Shown piece by piece: positions 1-8,583 of a stretch of DNA of 64,000 bases. The notes beneath the pieces were generated by a model that saw only the letters and a list, made by a program, of their open reading frames with translations, searched no databases and was not told the DNA's origin. Where the stretch lies: positions 1 through 64,000 of the forward strand of contig NZ_AWTC01000014.1 in assembly GCF_000497245.1 (NCBI RefSeq). Reading direction: 5' to 3'. The first letter of the stretch is position 1, and each line of letters opens with the position of its first letter. Position numbers and translations under genes: made by a program. The stretch is from Sporolactobacillus laevolacticus DSM 442. GTDB taxonomy: Bacteria; Bacillota; Bacilli; Bacillales; Sporolactobacillaceae.

Positions 1-403
1 AGATGACCCCTATTCAATATAGGAATCATCTTCTAGTAGCTTAATCTCTTTTTTTATAGTGTCCTTGACATAGGTACCAGTTTAATTTCAGGGCTCTCTC
101 TTTTTTTGCAGCTGAATGGAAATGGAACAGATTCCACCTTCTTTACTTGTAATCAGTTGATTATAAGAAATCACGTTTATCCATTGAAATAGAATATAAT
201 GTGGCGGTCTCTTTCATAATGGTTGAAGGAGACCACCATGTATGTTCATGTCACTGTGTTTATTATAAACCCTGAAGTTTCACATAATTATTCGGCAACC
301 TGATGAAGCAGCTTAGCTTTTTTCGTCGTAGTTTCCTTGGCTGATCAATCGATATCCAATAGATGATAAATTTAATTCGGCGAATTTAATATTTTTAATA
401 AAT
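1..403. other. Intergenic stretch upstream of fabH
   Basis: No recognisable gene of normal size lies here. The first 31 bases form an interrupted inverted repeat (AGATGA ... TCATCT, with CCTAT/ATAGG inside), which may be the end of a terminator of a gene to the left, although the T-run only follows about 18 bases later. A second hairpin (202-211 with 229-238) precedes the possible 21-codon frame listed separately. Confidence 0.4.
238..303 (+). CDS. Possible 21-residue peptide, weak call
   Basis: A 21-codon frame (starting MYVHVTVFIINPEV) begins six bases after an AAGGAG ribosome binding site at 226-231 and ends in TGA. The binding site and start codon lie in or beside the right arm of a hairpin (GGTCTC 206-211 pairing with GAGACC 229-234, flanked by TGG/CCA), so translation could be gated by RNA folding. 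A TATAAT at 195-200 is a possible -10 box, but no good -35 is seen. No family is recognised and the frame could be chance. Confidence 0.22.
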   Translation: MYVHVTVFIINPEVSHNYSAT

Positions 404-420
404 ATAGTACCAGGTACTAA
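404..420. promoter_or_regulatory. FapR-type operator
   Basis: ATAGTACCAGGTACTAA is a 17-bp near-perfect palindrome (7 of 8 arm positions pair, centre A412). It matches the FapR box known from Bacillus fatty-acid genes (TTAGTACC-N-GGTACTAA type, from memory). It ends 7 bp before a TATAAT -10 (428-433), so a bound repressor would cover the promoter, as expected for a malonyl-CoA-sensing FapR controlling the ketoacyl synthase gene just downstream. Confidence 0.75.
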
Positions 421-427
421 TTACTGG

Positions 428-433
428 TATAAT
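428..433 (+). promoter_or_regulatory. -10 box of fabH
   Basis: TATAAT lies 33 bases before the TTG start. The -35 position falls inside the FapR-like palindrome and is a poor match to TTGACA. An AAGGAGG ribosome binding site at 449-455 follows. Confidence 0.55.
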
Positions 434-465
434 GTTTTTGGGAATAACAAGGAGGTCTAGATAGA

Positions 466-1446
466 TTGGAATCGAAAGCAAAAATTACGGCTATTGGTGG
501 GTATGTTCCAGAGCACATCATGACCAATCAGGATTTGGAACAAATCGTTGATACTTCAGATGAGTGGATTGTGCGAAGGACGGGTATGAAAGAACGGCGG
601 ATTGCAGGTCCGGAAGAATTCGCAAGTGATCTGGCATGTGGCGCAATACGTGATCTTGTTAAACGCTATTCATTTGACCTGTCAGATGTAGATTTGGTAA
701 TCGTCTCAACAACAACTCCTGACTATGGATTTCCGAGTGTCTCTGCAATGATTCAGGCTGCCTTCCATCTTGAGCATGCAGGCGCGTTCGATTTAAGTGC
801 GGCTTGTGCCGGATTTGAATATGCGTTGCATGTCGCGAATGGACTCGTTTCAAGTGGTTTGAACAGAAAAGTGCTCGTCGTTGCCGCAGAAACGATGTCA
901 AAAGTGACCGATTATACGGACCGAACCACCTGTGTTCTGCTTGGGGACGGAGCAGGAGCAGCAGTGATAGAACAAACAGAATCAGACGGAAGTTTTCTTG
1001 GTGCTTACATGGGTGCAGATGGCAGCCTTGGAAAGGCGCTCTATCGTACAGGTTTGTCAACGGTCATGAATGGCGAAGTGCTCATTAATACGGGGAAAAT
1101 GGTGCAAAATGGTCGAGAGGTTTATAAGTGGGCAGTTAAAACAGTGACAACTGGTATTCAAAAATTACTGGAAGAAAACGAGTTTCAGTTTTCCGATATT
1201 GACTGGTTCATCCCTCACAGTGCCAATTTACGATTGATTGAAGCGATCTTTGAGCGTTTGAATGTGCCTATGGATAAAGTTTTATATAGTCTTGAATACT
1301 ATGGAAATACCTCATCGGCTTCTATTGCCCTATCATTATCAGAAGCGGTCAAGAATGGTAAAATAAAGAAAAACGACCGTTTACTTTTGTATGGTTTTGG
1401 CGGTGGGCTTTGTCATTGCGGCCAGATTATTCAATGGGGTATATAA
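466..1446 (+). CDS. fabH: Beta-ketoacyl-ACP synthase III (FabHB-like)
   Basis: This enzyme condenses an acyl-CoA primer with malonyl-ACP to start fatty acid synthesis in the cytoplasm. The 326-residue length and fold signatures fit the FabH family. The catalytic triad is visible: Cys114 in SAACAGF, His251 in PHSAN and Asn281 in YYGNTSS. The C-terminal GFGGGL motif is present, but is followed by an unusual CHC instead of the more common small/aromatic residues. The start is TTG, chosen because AAGGAGG sits ten bases upstream. The gene stands alone, without fabF, like fabHB (yhfB) of B. subtilis. A FapR-like operator overlaps the promoter, so repression relieved by malonyl-CoA is inferred. Confidence 0.92.
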   Translation: MESKAKITAIGGYVPEHIMTNQDLEQIVDTSDEWIVRRTGMKERRIAGPEEFASDLACGAIRDLVKRYSFDLSDVDLVIVSTTTPDYGFPSVSAMIQAAFHLEHAGAFDLSAACAGFEYALHVANGLVSSGLNRKVLVVAAETMSKVTDYTDRTTCVLLGDGAGAAVIEQTESDGSFLGAYMGADGSLGKALYRTGLSTVMNGEVLINTGKMVQNGREVYKWAVKTVTTGIQKLLEENEFQFSDIDWFIPHSANLRLIEAIFERLNVPMDKVLYSLEYYGNTSSASIALSLSEAVKNGKIKKNDRLLLYGFGGGLCHCGQIIQWGI

Positions 1447-1686
1447 ATTGATCGACCAATAGTCTAGTCCACAGTAAGGATACTTCGATTGAACGAGTTG
1501 CTTAGGCATCTCGGTAACTGAAAGATGCATTCTCGATTCGCTCTCATCTTGGACTTTCTGTTTGCACCAGGCGATGTCTATTTAACTGTCTTCATATACC
1601 AACTAATCGAAAATTGACTCTTCGATGTAACATAAAGTGTTAAAAAATCGTTTAAGTAGGTAAAACGAGTTAGAGGGGAGATACAT

Positions 1687-2682
1687 ATGAAGATCCTTAT
1701 TTTAGGCGGAACGGTTTTTCTTGGACGGCATCTTGCAGAGATTGCAATAAGAAGAGGGCATTCCGTAACTTTATTCAACCGTGGACGTCATACAGATGTT
1801 TTGTCTGATGTTGAACAGTTGCATGGAGACCGTGATGGCGACCTGGAGATTTTAAAAGGCAGAAATTGGGACTCGGTGATTGATACATCCGGCTATGTTC
1901 CAAGAGTGGTTCGCAAGTCGGCACGTCAACTCGCACAAGTAACCGATCACTCTACATTCATCTCGAGCATCTCCGTTTATGAAGACTTCAGCAAAAAAAA
2001 TTTAACAGAGGAAGCCTCTACGGGCAAACTCGCTGATGAGACTATTGAGGATATTGGTGAAGGAAATTATGGCCCGCTTAAAGCACTTTGTGAAACGGTA
2101 GTTCAGGAGGAAATGCCTGGCCGTTCATTGATTGTTCGCCCAGGTTTAATCGTCGGTCCCTATGATCCAACCGATCGCTTCACTTATTGGCCATGGCGCA
2201 TAAAGCAAGGCGGGAATGTGCTTGCACCTGGAAATCCTCAAGGACTTATTCAATGGATTGACGTACGGGACTTGGCATCATGGATTCTTGACCTTGTGGA
2301 GAAAAAGCAAACAGGCGTTTATCACGCGACCGGTCCGAGTGAACCGCTCACACTGAACCGTTTTCTTGAAGCGTGCAAGGACACTTTAAACCAAACAGCA
2401 CGGCTTCAATGGATTCCTGAACAAATCTTGCTTGATCAAGGGGTCGAGTATTGGTCGGAGATGCCGCTTTGGATTCCTAAAACAGCAAATATGGATGGAT
2501 TCTTAGCTGTAGATAATCAAAAAGCCATTAAGGCGGGACTCACTTTTCGACCAATTCAGGAATCGATCCGTGACACAGCGGAATGGGCTCAGTCACGTCC
2601 GGCTGGTTATCAATGGAAAGCAGGAATGGATGAACGGCGTGAGAATGAGTTATTGACGTCTTTCAGCAATAAAGAGGTTTGA
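1687..2682 (+). CDS. NAD-dependent epimerase/dehydratase family protein
   Basis: An extended short-chain dehydrogenase fold protein of 331 residues. The N-terminus MKILILGGTVFLGRHL is the nucleotide-binding GGTxFLG motif of the atypical epimerase group that includes isoflavone-reductase-like and CSP41-like proteins. No classical YxxxK catalytic pair is evident, which is usual for this subgroup, so the reaction is unknown. The ATG follows a GAGGGGAG ribosome binding site. The upstream 240-bp gap holds only a weak hairpin and presumably the promoter. The YbaK gene follows 36 bp later in the same direction and may be cotranscribed. Confidence 0.8.
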   Translation: MKILILGGTVFLGRHLAEIAIRRGHSVTLFNRGRHTDVLSDVEQLHGDRDGDLEILKGRNWDSVIDTSGYVPRVVRKSARQLAQVTDHSTFISSISVYEDFSKKNLTEEASTGKLADETIEDIGEGNYGPLKALCETVVQEEMPGRSLIVRPGLIVGPYDPTDRFTYWPWRIKQGGNVLAPGNPQGLIQWIDVRDLASWILDLVEKKQTGVYHATGPSEPLTLNRFLEACKDTLNQTARLQWIPEQILLDQGVEYWSEMPLWIPKTANMDGFLAVDNQKAIKAGLTFRPIQESIRDTAEWAQSRPAGYQWKAGMDERRENELLTSFSNKEV

Positions 2683-2718
2683 TAATCATAATCTTCCCTT
2701 GTCTTTGGAGGCATTAAG

Positions 2719-3162
2719 ATGGAAATAACAGAATTATTAAGAGAAACAAAGTACGAGTATGAACTTATTCAGCATGATAAGCCCATATTGACTAGAGAAG
2801 ATGGTTCAAGCTATTTTGGAATTGATGTGGGTCAAACAGCTCCAACCTTAATCTTGAAAACAGATAAAGGATTTTTTGGAATGATTATATCTGGAAGTCG
2901 TGAAAAAATAGATTTCGAAAAAATCGCCATCCTGTTAAATTGCAAGAAAGTAAAATTAGCTCGGCCAAGTGAGGTTCAGAAAGTAACGGGATACAGTGTG
3001 GGCAGCGTTGCTTTAATTGGTTTTCATTTACCATGTCTCATAGACAAACGCCTTCTCAATTTTGAATTTATTTATGGTGGAACTGGTAAATCAACATGCA
3101 CTTTAAAAATTTCCCCGCAAGCCTTATTAGAATTAAATCGAGTCATTGGATTTATTGATTAA
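2719..3162 (+). CDS. YbaK/ProX-type aminoacyl-tRNA deacylase domain protein
   Basis: A 147-residue single-domain protein of the YbaK/aminoacyl-tRNA deacylase family, which hydrolyses mischarged tRNAs in trans. Visible family signatures are the SGSREKIDF stretch around residues 60-68 with the conserved lysine, GYSVGSVALIGF near 97-108 and GGTGKSTCTLKI near 127-138. Members differ in whether they edit Cys/Ala-tRNAPro or other tRNAs, and this cannot be told from the sequence. AGGAGGC-like GGAGGC precedes the ATG. The gene ends about 70 bp before the convergent Lrp-type gene. Confidence 0.85.
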   Translation: MEITELLRETKYEYELIQHDKPILTREDGSSYFGIDVGQTAPTLILKTDKGFFGMIISGSREKIDFEKIAILLNCKKVKLARPSEVQKVTGYSVGSVALIGFHLPCLIDKRLLNFEFIYGGTGKSTCTLKISPQALLELNRVIGFID

Positions 3163-3232
3163 TATTATTGAGAAATTTAAATGTCTTTAATCTGATAAAA
3201 TCAGCGGGTACGTAAAATTAAGATGTTTCTGA

Positions 3233-3634
3233 TTAATAGAACTCGATTTTCCTGATGGAACTATTCACTTTGTATCTACCGAATTTTAAAAGCTGAGTGC
3301 AGAAGTCATCCAGTTTTTCTGTGTCAGAAAAGCTGGTTTTCAACATATAGCATCCATCACCGGAAATTTTATGGGCTTCAATACAATCTGGATTTTGGAT
3401 AATCATATGTTCGAATCCGGCGTAATCCGACGAGGACATGTATATGGTAATAAATTGAATCGCGTCATATCGCCTTTCAATTGAAAAACGTTGAATGGTT
3501 CCTTGATCAATGAGTCGCTGCACACGTTGACCAACCGCTTGTCCTGTCATATGTATTTTTTCACCGATCTGTTTCCAAGTAAGACGACTATTTTTCGTTA
3601 ACCAGCTGATGATTTTTTGATCGAATTCGTCCAT
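3233..3634 (-). CDS. Lrp/AsnC family transcriptional regulator
   Basis: A 133-residue protein with an N-terminal AsnC-type winged helix-turn-helix (DEFDQKIISWLTKNSRLTWKQIGEKI, recognition helix TGQAVGQRVQRLIDQG) and a C-terminal RAM ligand-binding domain (ISGDGCYMLKTSF). Such proteins form octamers and respond to amino acids or other small molecules. The ATG is preceded by AAAGGAA. The gene is divergent from the isochorismatase-fold hydrolase starting 115 bp away, and may control that gene. The ligand is not predictable. Confidence 0.88.
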   Translation of the reverse strand: MDEFDQKIISWLTKNSRLTWKQIGEKIHMTGQAVGQRVQRLIDQGTIQRFSIERRYDAIQFITIYMSSSDYAGFEHMIIQNPDCIEAHKISGDGCYMLKTSFSDTEKLDDFCTQLLKFGRYKVNSSIRKIEFY

Positions 3635-3748
3635 TTTGTTTTCCTTTCACAGCGAAAGAATAATGGTGTATTTCTTTTCACCGGCCTCTGTCACAGAAGG
3701 CTCTTTTTGTATACAATCACATTATCAGATACAACAGAAGGTGACAAT

Positions 3749-4312
3749 ATGAATGAAGCGTTGATCATTATTGATGTACAGAACGATTATTTTGAGGGCG
3801 GGCGAATGCCGCTTAACAAGCCGGTAGTCGCGCTCGAGCATATCAAAAAAGCACTAAATTATTTTCGTAAGACCAATAAAACAATAGTTTTTGTAAAGCA
3901 CATCGCAAAAAATCCAGGAGCCACATTTTTCTTGGAAAACACAGATGGTGTTAAGATTCATACCGCACTTGCCGCCGGGAGTCAAGAAAAGGAATATATC
4001 GTTCAAAAGAACTTTCCAAACAGTTTTTTGAAAACTGGGTTACAAGAAGTTCTTACAAATAACAAAATTGATACATTAGTGATTTGCGGAATGATGACCC
4101 ATATGTGCGTGGATTCAACAACGAGACAGGCGGCAGAACTCGGTTATCATTGCACACTGCTTGGAGATGCTTGCGCTACTAAAGATTTAACAATAGAGAA
4201 TTACACAGTTGAAGCTGATCAGGTACAAGCCGCTTTCTTGGCTGCGTTAGGTGCATTTGGTCAAGTAAAGACTACAGATAGCTTTTTAACAAGCATGAAC
4301 GATGAAAAATGA
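3749..4312 (+). CDS. Isochorismatase-family cysteine hydrolase
   Basis: A 187-residue cysteine hydrolase of the isochorismatase/nicotinamidase fold. The Asp-Lys-Cys triad can be placed: Asp9 in IIDVQNDYF, a lysine in the VQKNFPNSF segment, and the cysteine in GMMTHMCVDSTTRQA. The cis-peptide segment before the cysteine is typical. The frame is open upstream to 3617, but the ATG here follows AAGGTG and matches the family N-terminus, so the shorter start is preferred. Substrate is unknown; nicotinamide or an amide is possible. The Lrp-type gene is divergent, and a second family member follows. Confidence 0.87.
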   Translation: MNEALIIIDVQNDYFEGGRMPLNKPVVALEHIKKALNYFRKTNKTIVFVKHIAKNPGATFFLENTDGVKIHTALAAGSQEKEYIVQKNFPNSFLKTGLQEVLTNNKIDTLVICGMMTHMCVDSTTRQAAELGYHCTLLGDACATKDLTIENYTVEADQVQAAFLAALGAFGQVKTTDSFLTSMNDEK

Positions 4313-4487
4313 AATGTTATTTACCTGTTCATAAAGTTGATTACTAGACGAAAAAGTTTTAACTTAGCAAGAATATTTTTAAACACGAACAGCGAAGTAT
4401 AAAAAGAGTTTTCATTACATGTAGAGTAGACTACATCGACCATGATATCGTTATAATTAGTGAACGTACGATTGGAGAATGGGATGT

Positions 4488-4982
4488 ATGGAAAATACAG
4501 CATTAATAATTATTGACTTGCAAATAGGCGTTCAATCTGAAGCTACTCCACTTTATAACTTGGCTAATGTCATTGACGGGGTCAATCAAAGAATTCGTTT
4601 ATTTAGAGAAAGAAATAATCCGGTGATTTTTGTTCAACATAATGATGCTGAGTTGGTTCTCAATTCGCCAAGTTGGCAGCTTTTTCCGGAATTGGATTGT
4701 AAGGATACAGATATCTATATCAATAAGACACACGCAAACTCTTTTTACAAGACCAATTTGAAGAATCAACTAATGAAATTAAATATTAATAAGCTTGAAA
4801 TTTGTGGAGCACAAACTGAGTATTGTGTTGATACGACTATTAGAATGGCCCACGGGTTAGGATATCAATTATTTATGAAAAAAGGACTAACGACCACGCT
4901 TAACAATGACCTTCTAGGAGCTAAAATAATCATTGAGCACCATGAGAATATCTGGAATAATAGATTTTTAACATTTTTTTAA
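4488..4982 (+). CDS. Second isochorismatase-family cysteine hydrolase
   Basis: A 164-residue isochorismatase-fold hydrolase with Asp in ALIIIDLQIG, lysine in INKTHANSF and the nucleophile cysteine in GAQTEYCVDTTIRMA. The N-terminus is short, and the loop after the first strand lacks the FxxGG-type metal/substrate segment seen in nicotinamidases, so it is probably not PncA. The start at 4488 sits about ten bases after TTGGAG; an in-frame ATG nine bases upstream is too close to that site. It is only distantly similar to the preceding hydrolase, so these are paralogues rather than a recent duplication. The region is AT-richer than its neighbours. Confidence 0.82.
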   Translation: MENTALIIIDLQIGVQSEATPLYNLANVIDGVNQRIRLFRERNNPVIFVQHNDAELVLNSPSWQLFPELDCKDTDIYINKTHANSFYKTNLKNQLMKLNINKLEICGAQTEYCVDTTIRMAHGLGYQLFMKKGLTTTLNNDLLGAKIIIEHHENIWNNRFLTFF

Positions 4983-5146
4983 AAGTGACTTACTATTTTA
5001 CGTAGTATCCGAAGAACGTTAATTTCTTTATAATAAATCCCAAATAGAGTTATCAGTCTGACAGAGAAATACGCCTTGTGCTGCCGCGAAAAAGCAACTT
5101 TATTGGTATTTATCACTTTAATTAATTTCAAGTGAATCATGATAAA

Positions 5147-5191
5147 AACCCTCATGCTTTGACTGAGCTGGTCGGTCAAAGCATGAGGGTT
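5147..5191. terminator. Bidirectional Rho-independent terminator
   Basis: A perfect 17-bp inverted repeat (5147-5163 and 5175-5191) with an 11-base loop has T-runs on both outer sides when read in either direction. It lies between the plus-strand hydrolase and the end of the convergent IMP dehydrogenase gene and can stop both. Confidence 0.9.
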
Positions 5192-5216
5192 ATTTTTGGA
5201 ATTTAATTATCTTTTT

Positions 5217-6719
5217 TTATTCTCCTGACAAGCTGCTTTCCTTCATGATGACGTCGTGGGCACCGCCTTCAACAAGACTAGTGGCGGAAACAAGTGTAAT
5301 TCGTGCGTTTTTTTGTAAATCTTCTATTGACCTCGCTCCACAATTCGTCATCGTTGATTTGATCTTGCCAATTGACTTGTCTAAGTTTTCTTTCAAGCTT
5401 CCTGCGTAAGGCACATAGGAGTCGACACCTTCTTCGAAAACGAGACCCTCCTTGCCTCCGGTATCATAGCGTTGCCAGTTTCGCGCTCGATTTGAGCCTT
5501 CTCCCCAAATTTCTTTGACAAAGTTGTTTCCGATTTTTAGCTTCTTTGTCGGGCTTTCATCAAACCGAGCAAAGTATCTGCCCATCATGACAAAATCGGC
5601 ACCCATAGCTAATGCAAGTGTAATATGATAATCATGAACAATTCCGCCATCAGAGCATATCGGGATATAAATGCCTGTTTCTTGAAAGTATTTTTCCCTT
5701 GCTTCATTAACTTCAATAAGAGCAGATGCTTGCCCTCTGCCTATGCCTTTTTGTTCTCTCGTAATACAAATAGATCCGCCGCCTATTCCTACCTTTACAA
5801 AATCGGCACCCGATTCAACAAGATACAAAAACCCTTCGCGATCAACAATGTTTCCGGCACCAATTTTTACATCGAAGTTCGATTTTACGTATTTTAACGT
5901 CTCGGATTGCCATTCGGTATATCCATCTGAAGCATCAATGACCAGAACATCGACACCTGCGTTAATTAATGCCGGGACTCTTTCTTTGTAATCTCTTGTG
6001 TTAATCCCAGCACCGACAATATAACTTTTATTATCGTCAAGAAGAGCAGATGGATTTCCTTTATGGGCATCATAGTCTTTTCGAAAAACGAGGTATTGCA
6101 GATTCGTTGCTCCGTCCACAATGGGTAAACAGTTAAGCTTATGCTCCCAAATGATATCATTAGCTTCAGACAATGTGATGCCCGACTTACCGTACACTAG
6201 AGATGAAAATGGTGTCATAAATTCGCTGATTTTTTTATCGAGAGAATCCCTGCTTACCCGATAGTCTCTGCTCGTTACAATGCCAAACAGTTTTCCGTTT
6301 GGCGTCCCGTTGTCAGTAATCGCGACTGTCGAATGCCCGGTTTTCTTTCTTAAATCCAATACATCCTTCAGCGTGTGCTGCGGTGTCAGGTTGGACCGAC
6401 TAACAACAAACCCCGCCTTATATTCCTTTACTTTCCGAACCATTGCAGCCTGATCAGCAACAGATTGCGAACCATATATAAACGAAATACCGCCACATCG
6501 AGCCAATGCAATCGCCATAGTACTATCTGAAACAGACTGCATGACCGCTGATGAGAACGGTATGTTTAATGAGAGATCCGGTTGTTCGCCTTTTTTGAAT
6601 TTGCTGATCGGCGTTTTCAAATCAACATCCTTAGGTGTACAATTCTTTTCCGTCAAATTGGGGATCAGTAAAAATTCATTGAATGTCCGGGAGGGTTCTG
6701 AGTAATAAAAAGCCACCAT
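5217..6719 (-). CDS. IMP dehydrogenase, Tritrichomonas-like type
   Basis: Converts IMP to XMP with NAD+, the committed step of GTP synthesis. From the preferred ATG (AAGGAG six bases upstream; an in-frame TTG two codons earlier abuts that site) it has 500 residues. Order: N-terminal barrel segment, two CBS domains (about 100-220), then the rest of the barrel. The catalytic loop is [17 protein letters not shown] with Cys318, and the flap dyad is Arg417-Tyr418 in RARNWQRYD. Bacterial GuaB normally reads GSICTTR and is about 488 residues. This loop, the YYSEP...TFNE N-terminus and the [12 protein letters not shown] segment resemble the Tritrichomonas foetus enzyme as I remember it. It is probably an additional or replacing IMPDH rather than orthodox guaB. 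Confidence 0.88.
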   Translation of the reverse strand: MVAFYYSEPSRTFNEFLLIPNLTEKNCTPKDVDLKTPISKFKKGEQPDLSLNIPFSSAVMQSVSDSTMAIALARCGGISFIYGSQSVADQAAMVRKVKEYKAGFVVSRSNLTPQHTLKDVLDLRKKTGHSTVAITDNGTPNGKLFGIVTSRDYRVSRDSLDKKISEFMTPFSSLVYGKSGITLSEANDIIWEHKLNCLPIVDGATNLQYLVFRKDYDAHKGNPSALLDDNKSYIVGAGINTRDYKERVPALINAGVDVLVIDASDGYTEWQSETLKYVKSNFDVKIGAGNIVDREGFLYLVESGADFVKVGIGGGSICITREQKGIGRGQASALIEVNEAREKYFQETGIYIPICSDGGIVHDYHITLALAMGADFVMMGRYFARFDESPTKKLKIGNNFVKEIWGEGSNRARNWQRYDTGGKEGLVFEEGVDSYVPYAGSLKENLDKSIGKIKSTMTNCGARSIEDLQKNARITLVSATSLVEGGAHDVIMKESSLSGE

Positions 6720-6927
6720 CGTCAACTCCTTATTTTTTTGTAGATTTTTAAAATCTTAACACCTGATTATTTGAACGTCAATAAAATTATTGGTATATTT
6801 TTCTGGTTTTCATGCTATGAGAACTTACTACTGAGATTTTCATTAATAATCCTCCACCAGCATTAAATAAAAATGTATAATAAAAATCAGATTAAAGGAT
6901 CTTCGATTTATAAGAGGCGGTGTCTCT

Positions 6928-8565
6928 GTGGAAAAGTGGCAGACGAAAGAACAATTGACAGAGCTTTTATATGAACTCGTTAAAATTCCGAGCGTTTCCG
7001 GATCGCAGGCGGAAAAAGAGTTTCCTGAATTCGTTATACATAAACTGTCTGAGCTGGACTATTTTAAGGAAAATCCGGCTCAGCTGAATAAAGTCCCGAC
7101 CGAAGATGGTCGCTTTTTTATTTCCGCGTTCGTTCGAGCGCAGCGTCCGATTGAGCAGACAGTCATTCTTTTCAGTCACTTCGATGTTGTTGATGTGCAG
7201 GATTATGGAAAATGGAAGGAATTTGCTTTTGATCCTGAAACATTGACAAATCAATTTTATGATGAAAAGGAGAAACTTCCTAAGGAAGTTCTTGATGATC
7301 TTAATACTGGTAATTGGCTGTTTGGCAGAGGAATCATGGATATGAAGAGCGGGCTTGCGTTGCATCTGTCTTTGATCGAGGCAGCATGTGACGGGAGGTT
7401 TGAAGGCAACGTGCTGCTCATATCCATTCCGGATGAAGAGGTGAATTCTGTCGGTATGAGGGCGGCAGTTCCCTACCTGCTTCAATTAAAGAAAAAATAT
7501 AAGCTTGAATACACTGCAGCTGTGAACTCAGAACCGATGTTTTCGCTGTATCCGGGAGACCGCAATAATTACATATATACTGGTTCGATCGGGAAAGTCA
7601 TGCCAGGTTTTATGTGCTACGGTAAAGAAACACATGTCGGCGAGCCTTTTTCTGGATTAAATGGCAACCTGATGTCGTCTTTTGTTACTGCGGAAATAGA
7701 ACTAAATACAGATTTATGTGATTATGATGAGGGAAAGGCAGCGCCACCGCCCTCGAACTTGATTCAAAAAGGGCTGAAGGAATCCTATTCGGTGCAGATT
7801 CCGCATCGTTCGGTTACACTTTTTAATTTATTCTTGTTAGAGCGATCAATTGAAGAAGTGACCGATCTTTTAAAAGAAAAAGCATCACTGGCAGCTGCTA
7901 AGATTGAGGTTCTTTACCGCGAACAGGCAGAACGTTATGCTTCAGCAACAGGATCAGCAGCTACCAAACATAAAGTGCGTGTGCTAACTTTTGAGGAACT
8001 AGTCAGTTATGCCCGACAGAATTTAGGCGAGGAACGCATACAAAAAATCGTTGACACATTAATTGCTCAACGTGGGGAAAAAGACGATCGGGAAATTTCG
8101 ATTCAGATTGTGGATCAGTTGGCTATCCTATGCAAAGCGCTCGCGCCGATGATCGTCTTATTCTATACACCGCCATTTTATCCGGCAGTGCAATCACACC
8201 ACCGGCCGCTGATTCAAGAAACAGTTACGAAAGTACAGAAACTCGCTCAAACGAATTATCAGACTGAACTCATTGAGCAGCACTATTTTAGTGGAATATC
8301 AGATCTGAGTTATATCGGCATGCCTGCAAAGCGTACGTCAATGAAAGAGCTGACTTCGAACACGCCGATCTGGGGTCATGGGTACTCGATCCCATTCGAT
8401 GCGATGGAACAACTATCTGTTCCAGTATTGAACTTAGGTCCAATCGGTCGTGACGCACATCAATGGACCGAGCGTCTGGATGCTGACTTCGCTTTTGGCC
8501 CCTTAAAAGAGCTTTTGACCATTAGCGTACAGGAACTTTTGACTAAGAAACGCCGATCAGAATGA
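6928..8565 (+). CDS. M20 family metallohydrolase, RocB-like
   Basis: A 545-residue M20/M25/M40 zinc hydrolase of the size and architecture of B. subtilis RocB (arginine utilisation). Metal-site motifs are visible: HFDVVD near residue 92, the GRGIMDMKSG stretch near 137 and PDEEVNSVG near 175 with the catalytic glutamate. The later dimerisation region and a DAHQWTER segment with the C-terminal metal histidine are present. The start is GTG after an AGAGGCGG ribosome binding site. It heads an apparent operon with the Crp/Fnr regulator 18 bp downstream. The substrate is unknown; a peptide or N-acyl amino acid is likely. Confidence 0.85.
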   Translation: MEKWQTKEQLTELLYELVKIPSVSGSQAEKEFPEFVIHKLSELDYFKENPAQLNKVPTEDGRFFISAFVRAQRPIEQTVILFSHFDVVDVQDYGKWKEFAFDPETLTNQFYDEKEKLPKEVLDDLNTGNWLFGRGIMDMKSGLALHLSLIEAACDGRFEGNVLLISIPDEEVNSVGMRAAVPYLLQLKKKYKLEYTAAVNSEPMFSLYPGDRNNYIYTGSIGKVMPGFMCYGKETHVGEPFSGLNGNLMSSFVTAEIELNTDLCDYDEGKAAPPPSNLIQKGLKESYSVQIPHRSVTLFNLFLLERSIEEVTDLLKEKASLAAAKIEVLYREQAERYASATGSAATKHKVRVLTFEELVSYARQNLGEERIQKIVDTLIAQRGEKDDREISIQIVDQLAILCKALAPMIVLFYTPPFYPAVQSHHRPLIQETVTKVQKLAQTNYQTELIEQHYFSGISDLSYIGMPAKRTSMKELTSNTPIWGHGYSIPFDAMEQLSVPVLNLGPIGRDAHQWTERLDADFAFGPLKELLTISVQELLTKKRRSE

Positions 8566-8583
8566 AAATAGGAGTTTGACATC

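Noticed and set aside
659-1060. 133-codon frame on the minus strand inside fabH
   Set aside because: It lies wholly within a well-conserved gene on the other strand, has no ribosome binding site and its product is rich in residues typical of antisense frames.
3749-4982. Tandem duplication of the isochorismatase-fold genes
   Set aside because: Beyond the fold motifs the two proteins differ throughout in length and sequence, so they are not a recent duplication.
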